Positions 33,913-43,228 of a stretch of 64,000 bases of DNA are shown piece by piece. The notes under the pieces were generated by a model. It was not told the origin of the DNA, did not search any database, and saw only the letters and a program-made list of their open reading frames with translations. The stretch covers positions 5,841,501-5,905,500 of the forward strand of contig NZ_CP034235.1 of the NCBI RefSeq assembly GCF_009728935.1. The letters run 5' to 3'. Within the stretch, counting starts at the first letter, position 1, and the number at the start of each line of letters is the position of its first letter. Position numbers and translations under genes: made by a program. This DNA comes from Paenibacillus psychroresistens (GTDB lineage Bacteria > Bacillota > Bacilli > Paenibacillales > NBRC-103111).

Positions 33913-34323
33913 TTATGAGTAATATCCTTTCCCCGCTCCACCAGTAAAGGTCGCGATATACCAATGATTACCGAAAGCGTCTTCTACCCCTCCACTGCGC
34001 TCACCATAGGGCATGTCTGCCGGTTCATAAAGAGATTTAGCCCCTGCTGCCAGCGCCCGATTGTAACACTCATCTGCATCGCCGACAAAAATATGCATTG
34101 TACCCGGCCTCGGCGGATAATTTTCGTTAGCGTCTGATAATTCAATAATGGTATTCCCGATCCTAACCTCAGCGTGCGAGATTTCTAGCCGATCGTTTAC
34201 AGCTCGATTTAATTCCTCTGCACCAAATACCTTCTTTAAAAACTCGATTAAACTGCTCGCATTATTTAAGGAAAAATGAGGAGTTACGGATTGATAACCA
34301 TGTGGCGCATATTTTTCAGTCAT
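33913..34323 (-). CDS. VOC (glyoxalase/PhnB-like) family protein
   Basis: 136 residues. The vicinal-oxygen-chelate fold is marked by VTPHFSLNNASSLIEFLKKVFGAEE, SHAEVRIGNTIIELSDA and the closing GVEDAFGNHWYIATF. It is of the PhnB-like subgroup, whose members bind metals or small molecules and seldom have known substrates. It stands alone, downstream of the MarR-headed operon in the same direction. Confidence 0.82.
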   Translation of the reverse strand: MTEKYAPHGYQSVTPHFSLNNASSLIEFLKKVFGAEELNRAVNDRLEISHAEVRIGNTIIELSDANENYPPRPGTMHIFVGDADECYNRALAAGAKSLYEPADMPYGERSGGVEDAFGNHWYIATFTGGAGKGYYS

Positions 34324-34412
34324 GTTTAAATTCCTCCTTCAGCTAGTGTTTAGCACAACTATAACCTTCATTCTAAACAAAGCATCTCCAGATGTATTGT
34401 AAATTTCTGACC

Positions 34413-35216
34413 TTACATGGACAGCTCCGCATGATTATGATGTCTGCCGTCAATAGGCTTATATAAGCTTGGGTTTAACCCGGAGAAAGCTTGAAAGTCC
34501 TTAATGAAATGAGCTTGATCATAATAATTGCACGCAATAGCAATATCTAACCATGAAATATGCTCTCGTGAGTCGATGAAATGTAAGGCATTCTGAAATC
34601 GATAAATACGGCTTAAGCGTTTAGGTGGCATACCGACATTCTCTTTGAAAAGCTGATTAAATCTTCTATGACTCCAGCCTGTATTATCTATTACCTCAGA
34701 TACCTGCAAGTGATGCAGCTCATGTAATGCATAAAGCACTGCTGGTTCCTGTTCAAAAGGCTGTACTGCCAAAGCTATCAATCTTCGTTCAAGCACCGGG
34801 AACATCCTTTCAGGAATCTTTGCTTCCAGCAGCTCATTACGCAATCTGTGAGCCTCTAATCCCCAAAGTAAATCTAATGAAACATGTATATTTAGAATTT
34901 CATCAAGCGGCTCGTTTATGAAAGGACGGAGCCCGCCTGGTTTAAAATGTATGCCTAACACCTTGGATTCATTGCCATTATCTATTAGAAAATATTCGGA
35001 ATGTGGACCACAAAGCACAGAGCTTCCATAATTCAGCTCTTTACCAGCTAGATTATACAAACGGATGGAATCATCCATTAGATTTATGACAACCTCTACC
35101 GAACCATCCGGTAAAGCCAACTCCTTGGAATGAGCTGGATTATAACCTTCGATGTACCAGAAATAGTCGACGAACATGGATAACGGAGCGCGGGGTATAT
35201 AAGTACGCAACAGCAT
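34413..35216 (-). CDS. AraC-family regulator (DUF6597-type N-terminus)
   Basis: 267 residues. The N-terminal sensor has the YIPRAPLSMFVDYFWYIEGY, LALPDGSVEVVINL and GIHFKPGGLRPF motifs of this group, and the C-terminus carries a double helix-turn-helix (HRRFNQLFKENVGMPPKRLSRIYRFQ, DQAHFIKDFQAFSGLNPSLY). The ribosome site AAAGGAG overlaps the end of the upstream gene, 14 bases from the ATG. It is last in the MarR-headed operon. Confidence 0.88.
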   Translation of the reverse strand: MLLRTYIPRAPLSMFVDYFWYIEGYNPAHSKELALPDGSVEVVINLMDDSIRLYNLAGKELNYGSSVLCGPHSEYFLIDNGNESKVLGIHFKPGGLRPFINEPLDEILNIHVSLDLLWGLEAHRLRNELLEAKIPERMFPVLERRLIALAVQPFEQEPAVLYALHELHHLQVSEVIDNTGWSHRRFNQLFKENVGMPPKRLSRIYRFQNALHFIDSREHISWLDIAIACNYYDQAHFIKDFQAFSGLNPSLYKPIDGRHHNHAELSM

Positions 35217-35226
35217 AAGTTTCTAC

Positions 35227-36267
35227 TCAACTCCTTTCGTCAGCTGACAAGCCTGTTTTCACGCTCAATCCCCAACCAAAGGCCACCTCATCTCTAGCAA
35301 CTTCAGCCTGAATTGTGTTCAGCCCAGCATTCCAACATACAGCGGTGCTAGCAAAATCAAACCGTATCCGCCCATCACTATGTGGTGGATCCCACTTCCA
35401 CTCTCCTTGATATATTTCTATATCATTTACCCACAATTTCAGTCGATCACTAAAGCCCCAGGTTAGCCAAGTTTCTTTTTCCTCCGCTAAAGTAAATTTG
35501 CATTGAACTTGAACAGCTGAATCCTTTGTTGATGTAAAAGGCCGATTGAGATTAAGCGTACCATTCTCTTCAACAGCTGCATAGCTCCAATTATCCTTGG
35601 GAACAGACTGTCCATTTTTTAAATAGGGCTGTGATATTTCCCATTCCGTTATAAAACCTTCTTCAGCGAGCTGTTTTAAATCTGTTGGGCTGCTTGAAAA
35701 GATTGAAGGTTGAATTTGCTCTACTGAAAAATTACGCAGGTAACTAGGTAAGTAACCCCATACTCCGATTTTGCCTAGCGATCCACTTTGTAGGTTGGGA
35801 ATTATGAGCTGAGGCACATCTGTATCTCCAACATAGATAGCTACCGAATTAGAGTGTACAACTAAGGCAAGCTTCGTCCATTCACCTGGGAAAAAGGGGG
35901 CTGGTGCCTGATATTTGGGACCGTGGTATATTTGCCAAGTACTAGAGCCATTCATAATGGGATCATATTGGATCTCTCCTGCAGTTGAATCACTGCCTGG
36001 TGAAACATAAACCAGTTCATAATTATTAATATCCGTTGCTCCAAAAACAATTCCAATAAAGGCGAAAGAGTGAGGAGTCGCGATTTCAACCTCAAGACGG
36101 AAGCTTTCAAAGCTGACTTCATCCCGTAATAAAACAGATGTACCAATTCCAGTTTCACTATCTATGTATAACGCCTGTTCATCTTTCCATACAGCAGAAT
36201 GCGCATGAGCATTACTTAATTCAAAAAGCTCTAAATTATCTGATAGACTCCAGCTTTGCTTCGACAT
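35227..36267 (-). CDS. Concanavalin-like (LamG/3-keto-disaccharide hydrolase-type) protein
   Basis: 346 residues, no signal peptide. The first 190 residues look like a beta-sandwich of the LamG/DUF1080 kind (DEVSFESFRLEVEIATPHSFAFIGIVFG, WTKLALVVHSNSVAIYVGD). The rest has a galactose-binding-like module (LKLWVNDIEIYQGEWKWDP). I do not recognise a specific function; carbohydrate or lactone binding is plausible. It sits between an alpha/beta hydrolase and an AraC regulator in one operon. AAGGAGG precedes the start. Confidence 0.65.
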   Translation of the reverse strand: MSKQSWSLSDNLELFELSNAHAHSAVWKDEQALYIDSETGIGTSVLLRDEVSFESFRLEVEIATPHSFAFIGIVFGATDINNYELVYVSPGSDSTAGEIQYDPIMNGSSTWQIYHGPKYQAPAPFFPGEWTKLALVVHSNSVAIYVGDTDVPQLIIPNLQSGSLGKIGVWGYLPSYLRNFSVEQIQPSIFSSSPTDLKQLAEEGFITEWEISQPYLKNGQSVPKDNWSYAAVEENGTLNLNRPFTSTKDSAVQVQCKFTLAEEKETWLTWGFSDRLKLWVNDIEIYQGEWKWDPPHSDGRIRFDFASTAVCWNAGLNTIQAEVARDEVAFGWGLSVKTGLSADERS

Positions 36268-36289
36268 AATTGCCTCCTTAATTAATCAT

Positions 36290-37042
36290 TCAGATAGAAT
36301 TAGAATTTAAAAACTCAAGAATTGAATCATTCACATAAACAGGACTCTCTCTCAGCATATGCGGACGATGACTGCCACCTGGCACACTAAGATACTGCGC
36401 CCGATCAACAAGAGTGCTTAAAAACTTCACCTTTTCTTCACCAACAAACGGATCATGTTGACCTGAAATAAACAAAGACGGACAGCTAATCCTGCTAATC
36501 TGCTCTTCAGTAAGCTGCGGATACAAACGCCAATCCTTAGCGCTCTGCCGCATGAACTCTTGCCAATTTCCTTGGTGTGCATCCTGATGCCTTTCAATCA
36601 TTTGGTTGATCATCTCATGGTTACCGGTTTCTATCAGCCTTTCCGGTTCGAATTCATCAGCACCCGATGGGTCTGCAAACCCGCTTGTGCCAATAGTAGT
36701 TAGCGTTGCTACTCGATGCGGATGATTTATCGAACAATAAAGCCCAACTGTTGCACCAAGGCTATAGCCAATAAAATGAGCCTTTGAGATTTGCATACCA
36801 TCCATATAACCAATAATGTCTTCTGCTAGCTGCGAGGTACTCCATTCCAGACTTTGCGATTTTGTACGTCCATGTCCTCTGAAATCTGGAAAGTAGCAGG
36901 TAAACTTCCTCTGAAAATCAAGCATTTGACTGGCAAAAGCTAAGATCCCTCTTGAGTAGCCACTATGTAAAAATATAATTGGATCGCCTACCCCCATCTT
37001 CTCATAGAAGATATCCAAATCCTTAAGTTGTATATACGGCAT
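36290..37042 (-). CDS. Alpha/beta hydrolase
   Basis: 250 residues from the ATG ending at 37042 (GAGGAGG 6 bases ahead); the open frame extends further but into the preceding gene. The fold marks are HSGYSRGILAFASQ, the nucleophile elbow GYSLG, the acid in SGQHDPF and the histidine in GGSHRPHM. Likely a small-ester or lactone hydrolase; substrate unknown. It is the third gene of the MarR-headed operon, 13 bp after the PNPOx-like gene. Confidence 0.87.
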   Translation of the reverse strand: MPYIQLKDLDIFYEKMGVGDPIIFLHSGYSRGILAFASQMLDFQRKFTCYFPDFRGHGRTKSQSLEWSTSQLAEDIIGYMDGMQISKAHFIGYSLGATVGLYCSINHPHRVATLTTIGTSGFADPSGADEFEPERLIETGNHEMINQMIERHQDAHQGNWQEFMRQSAKDWRLYPQLTEEQISRISCPSLFISGQHDPFVGEEKVKFLSTLVDRAQYLSVPGGSHRPHMLRESPVYVNDSILEFLNSNSI

Positions 37043-37055
37043 GTGCTGCCTCCTC

Positions 37056-37493
37056 TTAGAGTTCAAAAACGTGCTTCTGCAAATTGAAATAATAATTGCC
37101 TGTTTCTGAAGTGAATTTAAGTACGCAGTAATCAGGATCATTAACCCCGAGCGGGTAATATTTCTCTGCTCCCTCAAACCAAAGCCTCTCTCTGTTCAAT
37201 TGATCCAGACAAACCTCCATTTTCCCAACTACCATTAGTCCTCTGTTCTGTCCTTTAAAGTAAAGACTGCTTTTGGGATTAGCCAGAAATTGCTGAACGC
37301 GCATAGAAGATGTGTTGGTCGAGAATAAGAAGGTCTGTAGGCCATCGTGCTCCATTTTAAACATCGCCTTAGAATTGGGATAGCCTTGGTCATCAATTGA
37401 ATTCACGACAATCGCGACGGTATCCTCAACTAGAGCCATTATTTGTTGCATGGTTTCATCATCAATAGCTTGGAGCTTAACTGCAGCAGCCAT
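37056..37493 (-). CDS. Pyridoxamine 5'-phosphate oxidase family protein
   Basis: 145 residues, flavin split-barrel family. It has DDQGYPNSKAMFKMEHDG, TFLFSTNTSSMRVQQFLANPKSSLYF and a C-terminal NYYFNLQKH. Members reduce or bind FMN/F420-like cofactors in small-molecule detoxification as well as general stress proteins. It starts 3 bases after the MarR stop, so probably regulated by that repressor. Confidence 0.83.
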   Translation of the reverse strand: MAAAVKLQAIDDETMQQIMALVEDTVAIVVNSIDDQGYPNSKAMFKMEHDGLQTFLFSTNTSSMRVQQFLANPKSSLYFKGQNRGLMVVGKMEVCLDQLNRERLWFEGAEKYYPLGVNDPDYCVLKFTSETGNYYFNLQKHVFEL

Positions 37494-37496
37494 GAC

Positions 37497-37937
37497 TTAC
37501 CCCTCGCATTCTTTTAGATTATTGAGGATTTTTTCAAGTGTGCCGTCAAGCTGGAGTATTTCATCATCTGAGAACCCTTTATAAAAGAGTTCGTTCATCT
37601 GTACTGATACAGCTTTATAGCTGTCATTTAAAGCTTTGGCCGATTCGGTCAATGTAATTCTAATTTGTCTTCGATCTGTTGGATCATAGCTTCGCTGGAC
37701 ATGTCCCTGCTCCGTCATTCGGTCAAGCATGCTGGTTAAGGTTGTTTTGGCTAGCGAGGTTCTTTGCCCAAGCTCGCTTATCGTTAAATTATCTTCTTGC
37801 CACAGCACGTACAAGATCCGACCCTGAGCACCATTAAAATCAGCTATCCCATTCACTTTTAGAAGCTTTTCAAATATCCGACTTTGGAGTTGTTTGATTT
37901 GTGAAATGTAAAACCCGCCGTAAGTATTTTCAATCAA
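37497..37937 (-). CDS. MarR-family transcriptional regulator
   Basis: 146 residues, TTG start ending at 37937 with GAGGTG ahead. The winged helix is marked by LTISELGQRTSLAKTTLTSMLDRMTEQGHVQRSYDPTDRRQIRITLTESA. It heads a five-gene operon (PNPOx-like, alpha/beta hydrolase, concanavalin-like, AraC). A perfect ATAGTAC/GTACTAT inverted repeat just upstream is a likely operator, so autoregulation by ligand-released repression is probable. Confidence 0.9.
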   Translation of the reverse strand: MIENTYGGFYISQIKQLQSRIFEKLLKVNGIADFNGAQGRILYVLWQEDNLTISELGQRTSLAKTTLTSMLDRMTEQGHVQRSYDPTDRRQIRITLTESAKALNDSYKAVSVQMNELFYKGFSDDEILQLDGTLEKILNNLKECEG

Positions 37938-37958
37938 TTGATCACCTCACTATATAGT

Positions 37959-37978
37959 ATAGTACCATATAGTACTAT
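37959..37978. promoter_or_regulatory. Likely MarR operator
   Basis: ATAGTAC, a 6-base spacer and GTACTAT form a perfect inverted repeat of the size bound by MarR dimers, about 20 bases upstream of the MarR start and within the shared region with the divergent secreted-protein gene. Confidence 0.55.
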
Positions 37979-38093
37979 TATCAAGCTGGGAAAATTTTCA
38001 GCAAACCTTAAGCAAACACTCAAGATGGATTCAGGTTGACTCACTATATTAGGGATGTACCCAAATAAAACATAGAAAAGAGAAGTGATCCAA

Positions 38094-39311
38094 ATGAAGA
38101 AACCATTCGCAAAGCAAATCATCCTCGGAACGATGGCATTAACATTAGTAGCCGGAGGAGGCTACATCTTAAAGGGACAAGATGCTTTCGCTGCAACAAC
38201 AGCGACAACTACAGATAATGCTAAAGCATCCGATAAACCTCTGATCAACAACTCCTTTGGAATCGTCAAAAGAGTGAACGACGAATTGATCGCCTTTTTG
38301 AAATTAGAAAAGAGCAGCTACCAAGAAAAAATCGCCAGTGGCAAAACGTTAGCTGAAATTGCTACAGAACAAGGTATTTCCCGCGATGCCCTTAAAGCTG
38401 AATTGACCAAGGAAGTAACAGCCAGCTTAGACAAGGAAAAAGCAGATTTCGTGCTTAATCTTGATAAAACAGTTGATGCGGTTCAACCGGCAGGTAGAGG
38501 TGGAGAAGGATTTGGTCCTGATGGCAGACATGGAGGTGGATTTGGTGGACCTGGCGATAGAGGTGGCGACAAGCACGGTGGAGCGAAAATCGACCTGACA
38601 ACAATAGCAACAGCATTGGGTTACGCTACTGAGGACGAATTAAGAGTTGCGTTAGAAACGGGCAAGTCTATTGCAGAATTAGCAACTGAGAAAAAAGTGA
38701 CTCTCCAAACCTTAATTGATTTAGAGGTTGTGCAAATTGTCAAAAATCTAGATCAACAGCTAGCCGACGGCAAAATCACCCAAACCGAGTATGATAAGCT
38801 AAAGGCAGACAGCACGAACATCGCAACTAATCAATTAAATGACAAGCATAATGGCCGCGGTGAATTTGGTGGGCAAGGTGGACCTGGCGGCGGTCCCGTA
38901 AAAACAGATTTAACTTCCGTAGCAACAGCTTTGGGTTATGCAACGACAGCTGAATTGAAAACAGCATTAACTTCTGGTAAATCTATTGCTGACTTGGCAT
39001 CGGCTAAAAATGTAACTGTACAAAGCCTAATTGATTTACAAGTAAAAGAAATTACAAAAAGCTTAGATGCAGATTTAGCAAGCAGCAAGCTCACTCAAGC
39101 AGAATATGATAAGAAAAAAGCAGGCGCAGTCACTGAGGCTACAAACATAATCAATGATAAGCACGATGGACAAGGCGGTCCTGGTGAACGTGGTGGCCGT
39201 GGAGGAAAAGGTGGACCTGGTGGGAAAAACCGTCAAGCACCAAGTGGTCAAGCACCTGCGGATTCCAGCACTTCATCTACAACAGCCCCGACTGCAACAT
39301 CTGCTACTTAA
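38094..39311 (+). CDS. Secreted protein with three alpha-helical repeats and Gly-rich linkers
   Basis: 405 residues from the ATG at 38094 (AGAGAAGTG ahead). A signal peptide (residues 1-32, cleavage after DAFA) is followed by three copies of a roughly 75-residue helical unit with the pattern GKSIAELAxxKxVTxxxLIDLxV and DxxLAxxKLTQxEYDK; the first copy is diverged. Units are joined by Gly/Asp/His-rich stretches (GRGGEGFGPDGRHGGGFGGPGDRGG region), and a Ser/Thr/Pro/Ala tail ends the protein. I do not recognise a named family. Cell-surface or spore/biofilm matrix roles are guesses. It is divergent from the MarR gene and has its own terminator. Confidence 0.8.
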   Translation: MKKPFAKQIILGTMALTLVAGGGYILKGQDAFAATTATTTDNAKASDKPLINNSFGIVKRVNDELIAFLKLEKSSYQEKIASGKTLAEIATEQGISRDALKAELTKEVTASLDKEKADFVLNLDKTVDAVQPAGRGGEGFGPDGRHGGGFGGPGDRGGDKHGGAKIDLTTIATALGYATEDELRVALETGKSIAELATEKKVTLQTLIDLEVVQIVKNLDQQLADGKITQTEYDKLKADSTNIATNQLNDKHNGRGEFGGQGGPGGGPVKTDLTSVATALGYATTAELKTALTSGKSIADLASAKNVTVQSLIDLQVKEITKSLDADLASSKLTQAEYDKKKAGAVTEATNIINDKHDGQGGPGERGGRGGKGGPGGKNRQAPSGQAPADSSTSSTTAPTATSAT

Positions 39312-39326
39312 TTACACATAATTGTC

Positions 39327-39366
39327 AAAAGATCGCCTCTAGTAGACTCTAGCAGGCGGTCTTTTT
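39327..39366 (+). terminator. Rho-independent terminator
   Basis: The arms AAAAGATCGCCT and AGGCGGTCTTTT (one G-U pair) are followed by a T-run, 16 bases after the secreted-protein stop. Confidence 0.88.
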
Positions 39367-39439
39367 CTCATATTAATTCATGGTGTTTAGGCTGTTGAGA
39401 AAGTTATTGTAAAGGGATCATTACTCCTACCGCTCAGAT

Positions 39440-39690
39440 GATTTATCTGGATTTTCTCACGTTAATAAATGGATTCAGATAGGTTTTTACAATTTAGATG
39501 GATTTCCTCCAGATAATTCAGCTGCAATAGACTTGAAACAGCTAAATGCCTGTTTTACATGGAGCTTTTCCAGTTATTCACTGAATTTGCTCGAATAATG
39601 TAATATTAACGGGAGCTTTTCCAGTTAGAGCAACAAAAATGAGCGATAATTCGCAAAATAGCTCTGGAGAATGGATTTGTGAAAGTAATA
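39440..39690. repeat. Degenerate intergenic repeat region
   Basis: This part of the 516-bp gap before ppnP holds no credible gene. It contains GGAGCTTTTCCAGTTA twice (39561-39576 and 39612-39627, 51 bp apart) and ATCTGGA/TCCAGAT arms at about 39445 and 39508. It looks like a decayed non-coding repeat element rather than a regulatory region. Confidence 0.5.
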
Positions 39691-39764
39691 AGTAGCTCGG
39701 GTGCAAGGAGTGTATGCTCGGGTTCCGAATTGCGAAACCCATTATTATTTACTTTTTGGCATTC

Positions 39765-39811
39765 CAAAAAAATCAGGTTCTGTCCTCCTAAGAGAACAGA
39801 ACCTGATTTTT
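39765..39811 (-). terminator. Rho-independent terminator of ppnP
   Basis: The perfect 16-bp arms AAAAATCAGGTTCTGT and ACAGAACCTGATTTTT enclose a 12-base loop, with a T-run on the minus strand, 17 bases after the ppnP stop. Confidence 0.88.
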
Positions 39812-39827
39812 ATCTAAACAAATTCAT

Positions 39828-40145
39828 TTACTCCGCAATATAAGAGCAGCAATAATCCGTTACGGTCGTAACAACTAGTTTAAACTTGGTGTTGGCAGGA
39901 ACTGTGAATACGCCAATCCCATTAATTTCTAACCATTCAGTTTTACCTGGTAGTAATACTTTTAAATGCCCAGATAGAATCTCCATGACTTCCTTATCAT
40001 CTGCACCGAATTCATATTCACCAGGCATCATGATACCAAGCGTTTTTTTGGTTCCATCTGCAAACAATACAACACGGCTGGTTACATTACCGCCAAAATA
40101 CACATTCGCTTGACGCACTACGCTTACATTATCAAATTGTGACAT
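39828..40145 (-). CDS. ppnP: Pyrimidine/purine nucleoside phosphorylase
   Basis: 105 residues, full length for the DUF1255/YaiE (PpnP) cupin family: NVYFGGNVTSRVVLFADGTKKTLGIMMPGEYEF, EVMEILSGHLKVLLPG and VPANTKFKLVV. The family phosphorolyses a range of nucleosides to base and ribose 1-phosphate. It follows tkt in the same direction with a 54-bp gap and has its own strong terminator. Confidence 0.9.
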   Translation of the reverse strand: MSQFDNVSVVRQANVYFGGNVTSRVVLFADGTKKTLGIMMPGEYEFGADDKEVMEILSGHLKVLLPGKTEWLEINGIGVFTVPANTKFKLVVTTVTDYCCSYIAE

Positions 40146-40199
40146 ATTGTTTATTATCTCCTTAGTAGATCTCGCTTTAAAAAGCTAGCATCGTAATTT

Positions 40200-42221
40200 T
40201 TATTGAAGTAATGCTTTTACTTTAGCAACAACGTTCTCAACTGTAAAGCCATATTCTCTAATTACAGTAGGTGCAGGTGCAGAAGCGCCGAAACGATCAA
40301 TCGCTAACACATCACCTTGTTCACCAACATAACGATCCCACCCAAAGGAAACGGCCATTTCAATCCCCAAACGAGCCTTAACTTCTGGTAAAATAACGGA
40401 GTCTCTATAAGACTTAGGTTGTTTCTCGAATAGCTCCCAGCTTGGCATGCTGATGACACGAGCATTAATGCCTTCTTCAGCTAGCTTCTTCTGAGCATCA
40501 ACCGCTAACCCTACTTCAGAACCACTCGCTAATAATTGAACCTGCGGCTTACCATCAGGCGCATCAACAAGTACATAAGCACCACGTGCAAGATTTTCTT
40601 TGGCAAGCTCTGCCGTACCTTCGAGATTTGTCAGGTTCTGTCTTGTGAAGATCAAGGCAACTGGACCTTCCTTTTGCTCTACAGCATAACGCCAAGCTTG
40701 ACTCGTTTCATTGCCATCTGCCGGACGAATAACCGTCATATGTGGAATAATTCGAAGTGCCGCCAGTTGTTCAATTGGTTCATGTGTAGGTCCATCTTCA
40801 CCGACGCCAATAGAATCATGTGTAAACACATAAATCAAAGGAAGACTCATTATACTGGCCAAGCGAATAGCAGGCTTCATATAATCCGAGAATACAAAGA
40901 ATGTTGAAACAAATGGACGCAATCCCCCATGCAGCATTAAGCCATTGCCAGCCGCAGCCATCGCGAACTCACGTACGCCGAAGAATACATTACGACCGCC
41001 ATAGTTTTCAGGTGTAAGTCTTGTAGATACAGCAATATTCGTTTTAGTGGAAGTTTCCAAATCTGCAGAACCGCCCATAAGGAAAGGAAAGTTTTTCGCA
41101 ATACCATTTAAAGCCTTTTCGGAAGCGATACGTGAAGCAAGTGGTTTATCATCCGGCGAATAAACAGGTAAATCTGCATCCCAGCCTTCTGGAAGTTCTC
41201 CAGCTACAGCTTGTTCAAATTGCTTGCCTAATTCAGGATAAGCTTTAATATATTGAGCTAATTGCTCTTGCCAAGCTTGTTCCTTAGCTATTCCTTTAGC
41301 TTTCAATTCTGCAAAATGTGCTTTAACTTCTTCTGGGATATAGAAGGCAGGATATTCAGCTGACCATCCGTAAAATGCTTTAGTTAAAATAGTTTCATCC
41401 GGACCCAATGGAGAACCATGTGAGCCATGCTCTCCGCCTTTACCACCCTTGTTCGGGCTACCATAACCAATTGTTGTTTTCACTTCAATTAAGGAAGGGC
41501 GAGGATCGGCTTGAGCTGCAGCTATTGCCGCGTGGATCTCCTGCAAATTATTGCCGTCCAATACTTTTTGCACATGCCATTGATAACCTTCAAATCGAGT
41601 CTGAATATTTTCTGAGAAGGACATATCCAAATCACCATCTAAGGAAATATTATTGGAATCATATAACAAGACTAATTTGCCCAGCTTAAGATGGCCAGCA
41701 AGTGAAGCCGCTTCACTAGAAATACCTTCCATTAAATCACCATCACCGCAAATCGCGTAAGTAAAGTGATCAATTACTGAATAGTTCGCTTGATTATAAG
41801 TAGCTCCAAGATGAGCTTCAGCAATCGCCATACCAACTGCCATTCCAATACCTTGTCCCAAAGGACCTGTTGTGGCATCTACACCAGCTGTCCAGTGATA
41901 CTCTGGATGACCGGGAGTTAAACTGCCCCATTGACGGAATTTTTTCAATTCCTCTAGAGGAAGATCATAGCCTGACAAATGAAGCATGCTATAAAGCAGC
42001 ATGGAGCCATGACCTGCTGATAATACAAAACGATCACGATTGATCCATTTGGGATTAGCAGGACTGTGATTCATAAATTGGGACCAAAGCTCATACGCCA
42101 TCGGCGCACTCCCCATTGGCATCCCAGGATGGCCTGATTTAGCTTTGTCGATCGCATCGATCGATAAAGTACGGATAGTGTCAATAGCTAGCTGTTCAAT
42201 AGATTTGTTAATGACTGTCAT
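40200..42221 (-). CDS. tkt: Transketolase
   Basis: 673 residues from the ATG ending at 42221 (GGAGGAG about 9 bases ahead); the frame extends 30 codons upstream without signals. ThDP and substrate motifs are AKSGHPGMPMGSAPMAYELW, CGDGDLMEGISSEAASLAGHL, the catalytic-side GVREFAMAAAGNGLMLHGG and HDSIGVGEDGPTHEPIEQL. Central enzyme of the pentose phosphate pathway. PurU is encoded 95 bp upstream in the same direction. Confidence 0.96.
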   Translation of the reverse strand: MTVINKSIEQLAIDTIRTLSIDAIDKAKSGHPGMPMGSAPMAYELWSQFMNHSPANPKWINRDRFVLSAGHGSMLLYSMLHLSGYDLPLEELKKFRQWGSLTPGHPEYHWTAGVDATTGPLGQGIGMAVGMAIAEAHLGATYNQANYSVIDHFTYAICGDGDLMEGISSEAASLAGHLKLGKLVLLYDSNNISLDGDLDMSFSENIQTRFEGYQWHVQKVLDGNNLQEIHAAIAAAQADPRPSLIEVKTTIGYGSPNKGGKGGEHGSHGSPLGPDETILTKAFYGWSAEYPAFYIPEEVKAHFAELKAKGIAKEQAWQEQLAQYIKAYPELGKQFEQAVAGELPEGWDADLPVYSPDDKPLASRIASEKALNGIAKNFPFLMGGSADLETSTKTNIAVSTRLTPENYGGRNVFFGVREFAMAAAGNGLMLHGGLRPFVSTFFVFSDYMKPAIRLASIMSLPLIYVFTHDSIGVGEDGPTHEPIEQLAALRIIPHMTVIRPADGNETSQAWRYAVEQKEGPVALIFTRQNLTNLEGTAELAKENLARGAYVLVDAPDGKPQVQLLASGSEVGLAVDAQKKLAEEGINARVISMPSWELFEKQPKSYRDSVILPEVKARLGIEMAVSFGWDRYVGEQGDVLAIDRFGASAPAPTVIREYGFTVENVVAKVKALLQ

Positions 42222-42316
42222 TAAGAAAAACTCCTCCTTGTACATACAAGTACATTTAATATCTTTTTTTATATTACCATTAGCTAGTATGTATTGCCAT
42301 AACACATTCAACTAAT

Positions 42317-43189
42317 TTAATTAAAAACAACCGTTTTATTATGATGAACCAAGATTCGATCCTCTGCATGCCAAGCAACTGCACGAGCTAATACAATCCG
42401 TTCAATGTGTCGACCAATTCTCTTTAAATCATTGACATTATCACGGTGGCTGACGCGTTGAACATCCTGCTCAATAATCGGTCCTCCATCCAATTCTTCA
42501 GTGACATAATGAGCGGTAGCCCCAATAATTTTCACACCACGATTATAGGCTTGTGCATAAGGTTTACCGCCAACAAAAGCCGGTAGAAAGGAATGATGGA
42601 TATTGATAATCCGATTAGCAAAATGCGTAATAAATTGTGGTGAAATAATTTGCATGTATCGCGCCAAAACAATTACATCCGCTTTATCCTTGATGAGCTC
42701 CATGTGCTGATGCTCTGCTTCTTGTTTAGTATCGGCCGTTACGGGAACATAGTGAAAGGGGATGCCGAATGATTCCACCAAGGGACGCATGTCCTGATGG
42801 TTGCTTATAACCATAGCAATTTCTGCATTTAAGTCTCCTGCCTGCCACTGCCAAAGAAGCTCTCGCATGCAATGATCTTCCTTGGAAACCATTACAGCTA
42901 ATCGTTTAACTTGACTCGCACGCGAAACACTCCATTCCATTTGGAATTTAGCCGCAACAACCTGGGCAAAATCAATCTCTAGTGATTCCAATCGCTTTTC
43001 TAGTTCATTCAAGTCAAACTCAATTCGGATAAAAAACATTCCGCCTTCCGGATCCATCGTATACTGGTCCGATTGCACAATGTTGGCCCCATGCTCATGC
43101 AAAAATCTAGAAACAGCTGCAACAATCCCTGGCTGATCCGGACAAGCTATGAGCATTCGGGCCCGGTTTCCCCATTCATTTCGACTCAT
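42317..43189 (-). CDS. purU: Formyltetrahydrofolate deformylase
   Basis: 290 residues. An N-terminal ACT domain (RMLIACPDQPGIVAAVSRFLHEHGANI) precedes the formyl transferase-type catalytic domain (VLARYMQIISPQFITHFANRIINIHHSFLPAFVG and VKIIGATAHYVTEELDGGPIIEQD). It hydrolyses 10-formyl-THF to formate and THF, balancing one-carbon units and supplying formate to PurT. Length and motifs are standard. Confidence 0.94.
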   Translation of the reverse strand: MSRNEWGNRARMLIACPDQPGIVAAVSRFLHEHGANIVQSDQYTMDPEGGMFFIRIEFDLNELEKRLESLEIDFAQVVAAKFQMEWSVSRASQVKRLAVMVSKEDHCMRELLWQWQAGDLNAEIAMVISNHQDMRPLVESFGIPFHYVPVTADTKQEAEHQHMELIKDKADVIVLARYMQIISPQFITHFANRIINIHHSFLPAFVGGKPYAQAYNRGVKIIGATAHYVTEELDGGPIIEQDVQRVSHRDNVNDLKRIGRHIERIVLARAVAWHAEDRILVHHNKTVVFN

Positions 43190-43228
43190 TTTTTGCTACG
43201 CTCCTCTATATATCCTTCATTTATAAGC

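Noticed and set aside
37934..38122. 62-residue minus-strand ORF in the MarR/secreted-protein gap
   Set aside because: It overlaps the likely MarR operator and both promoters and has no ribosome site.
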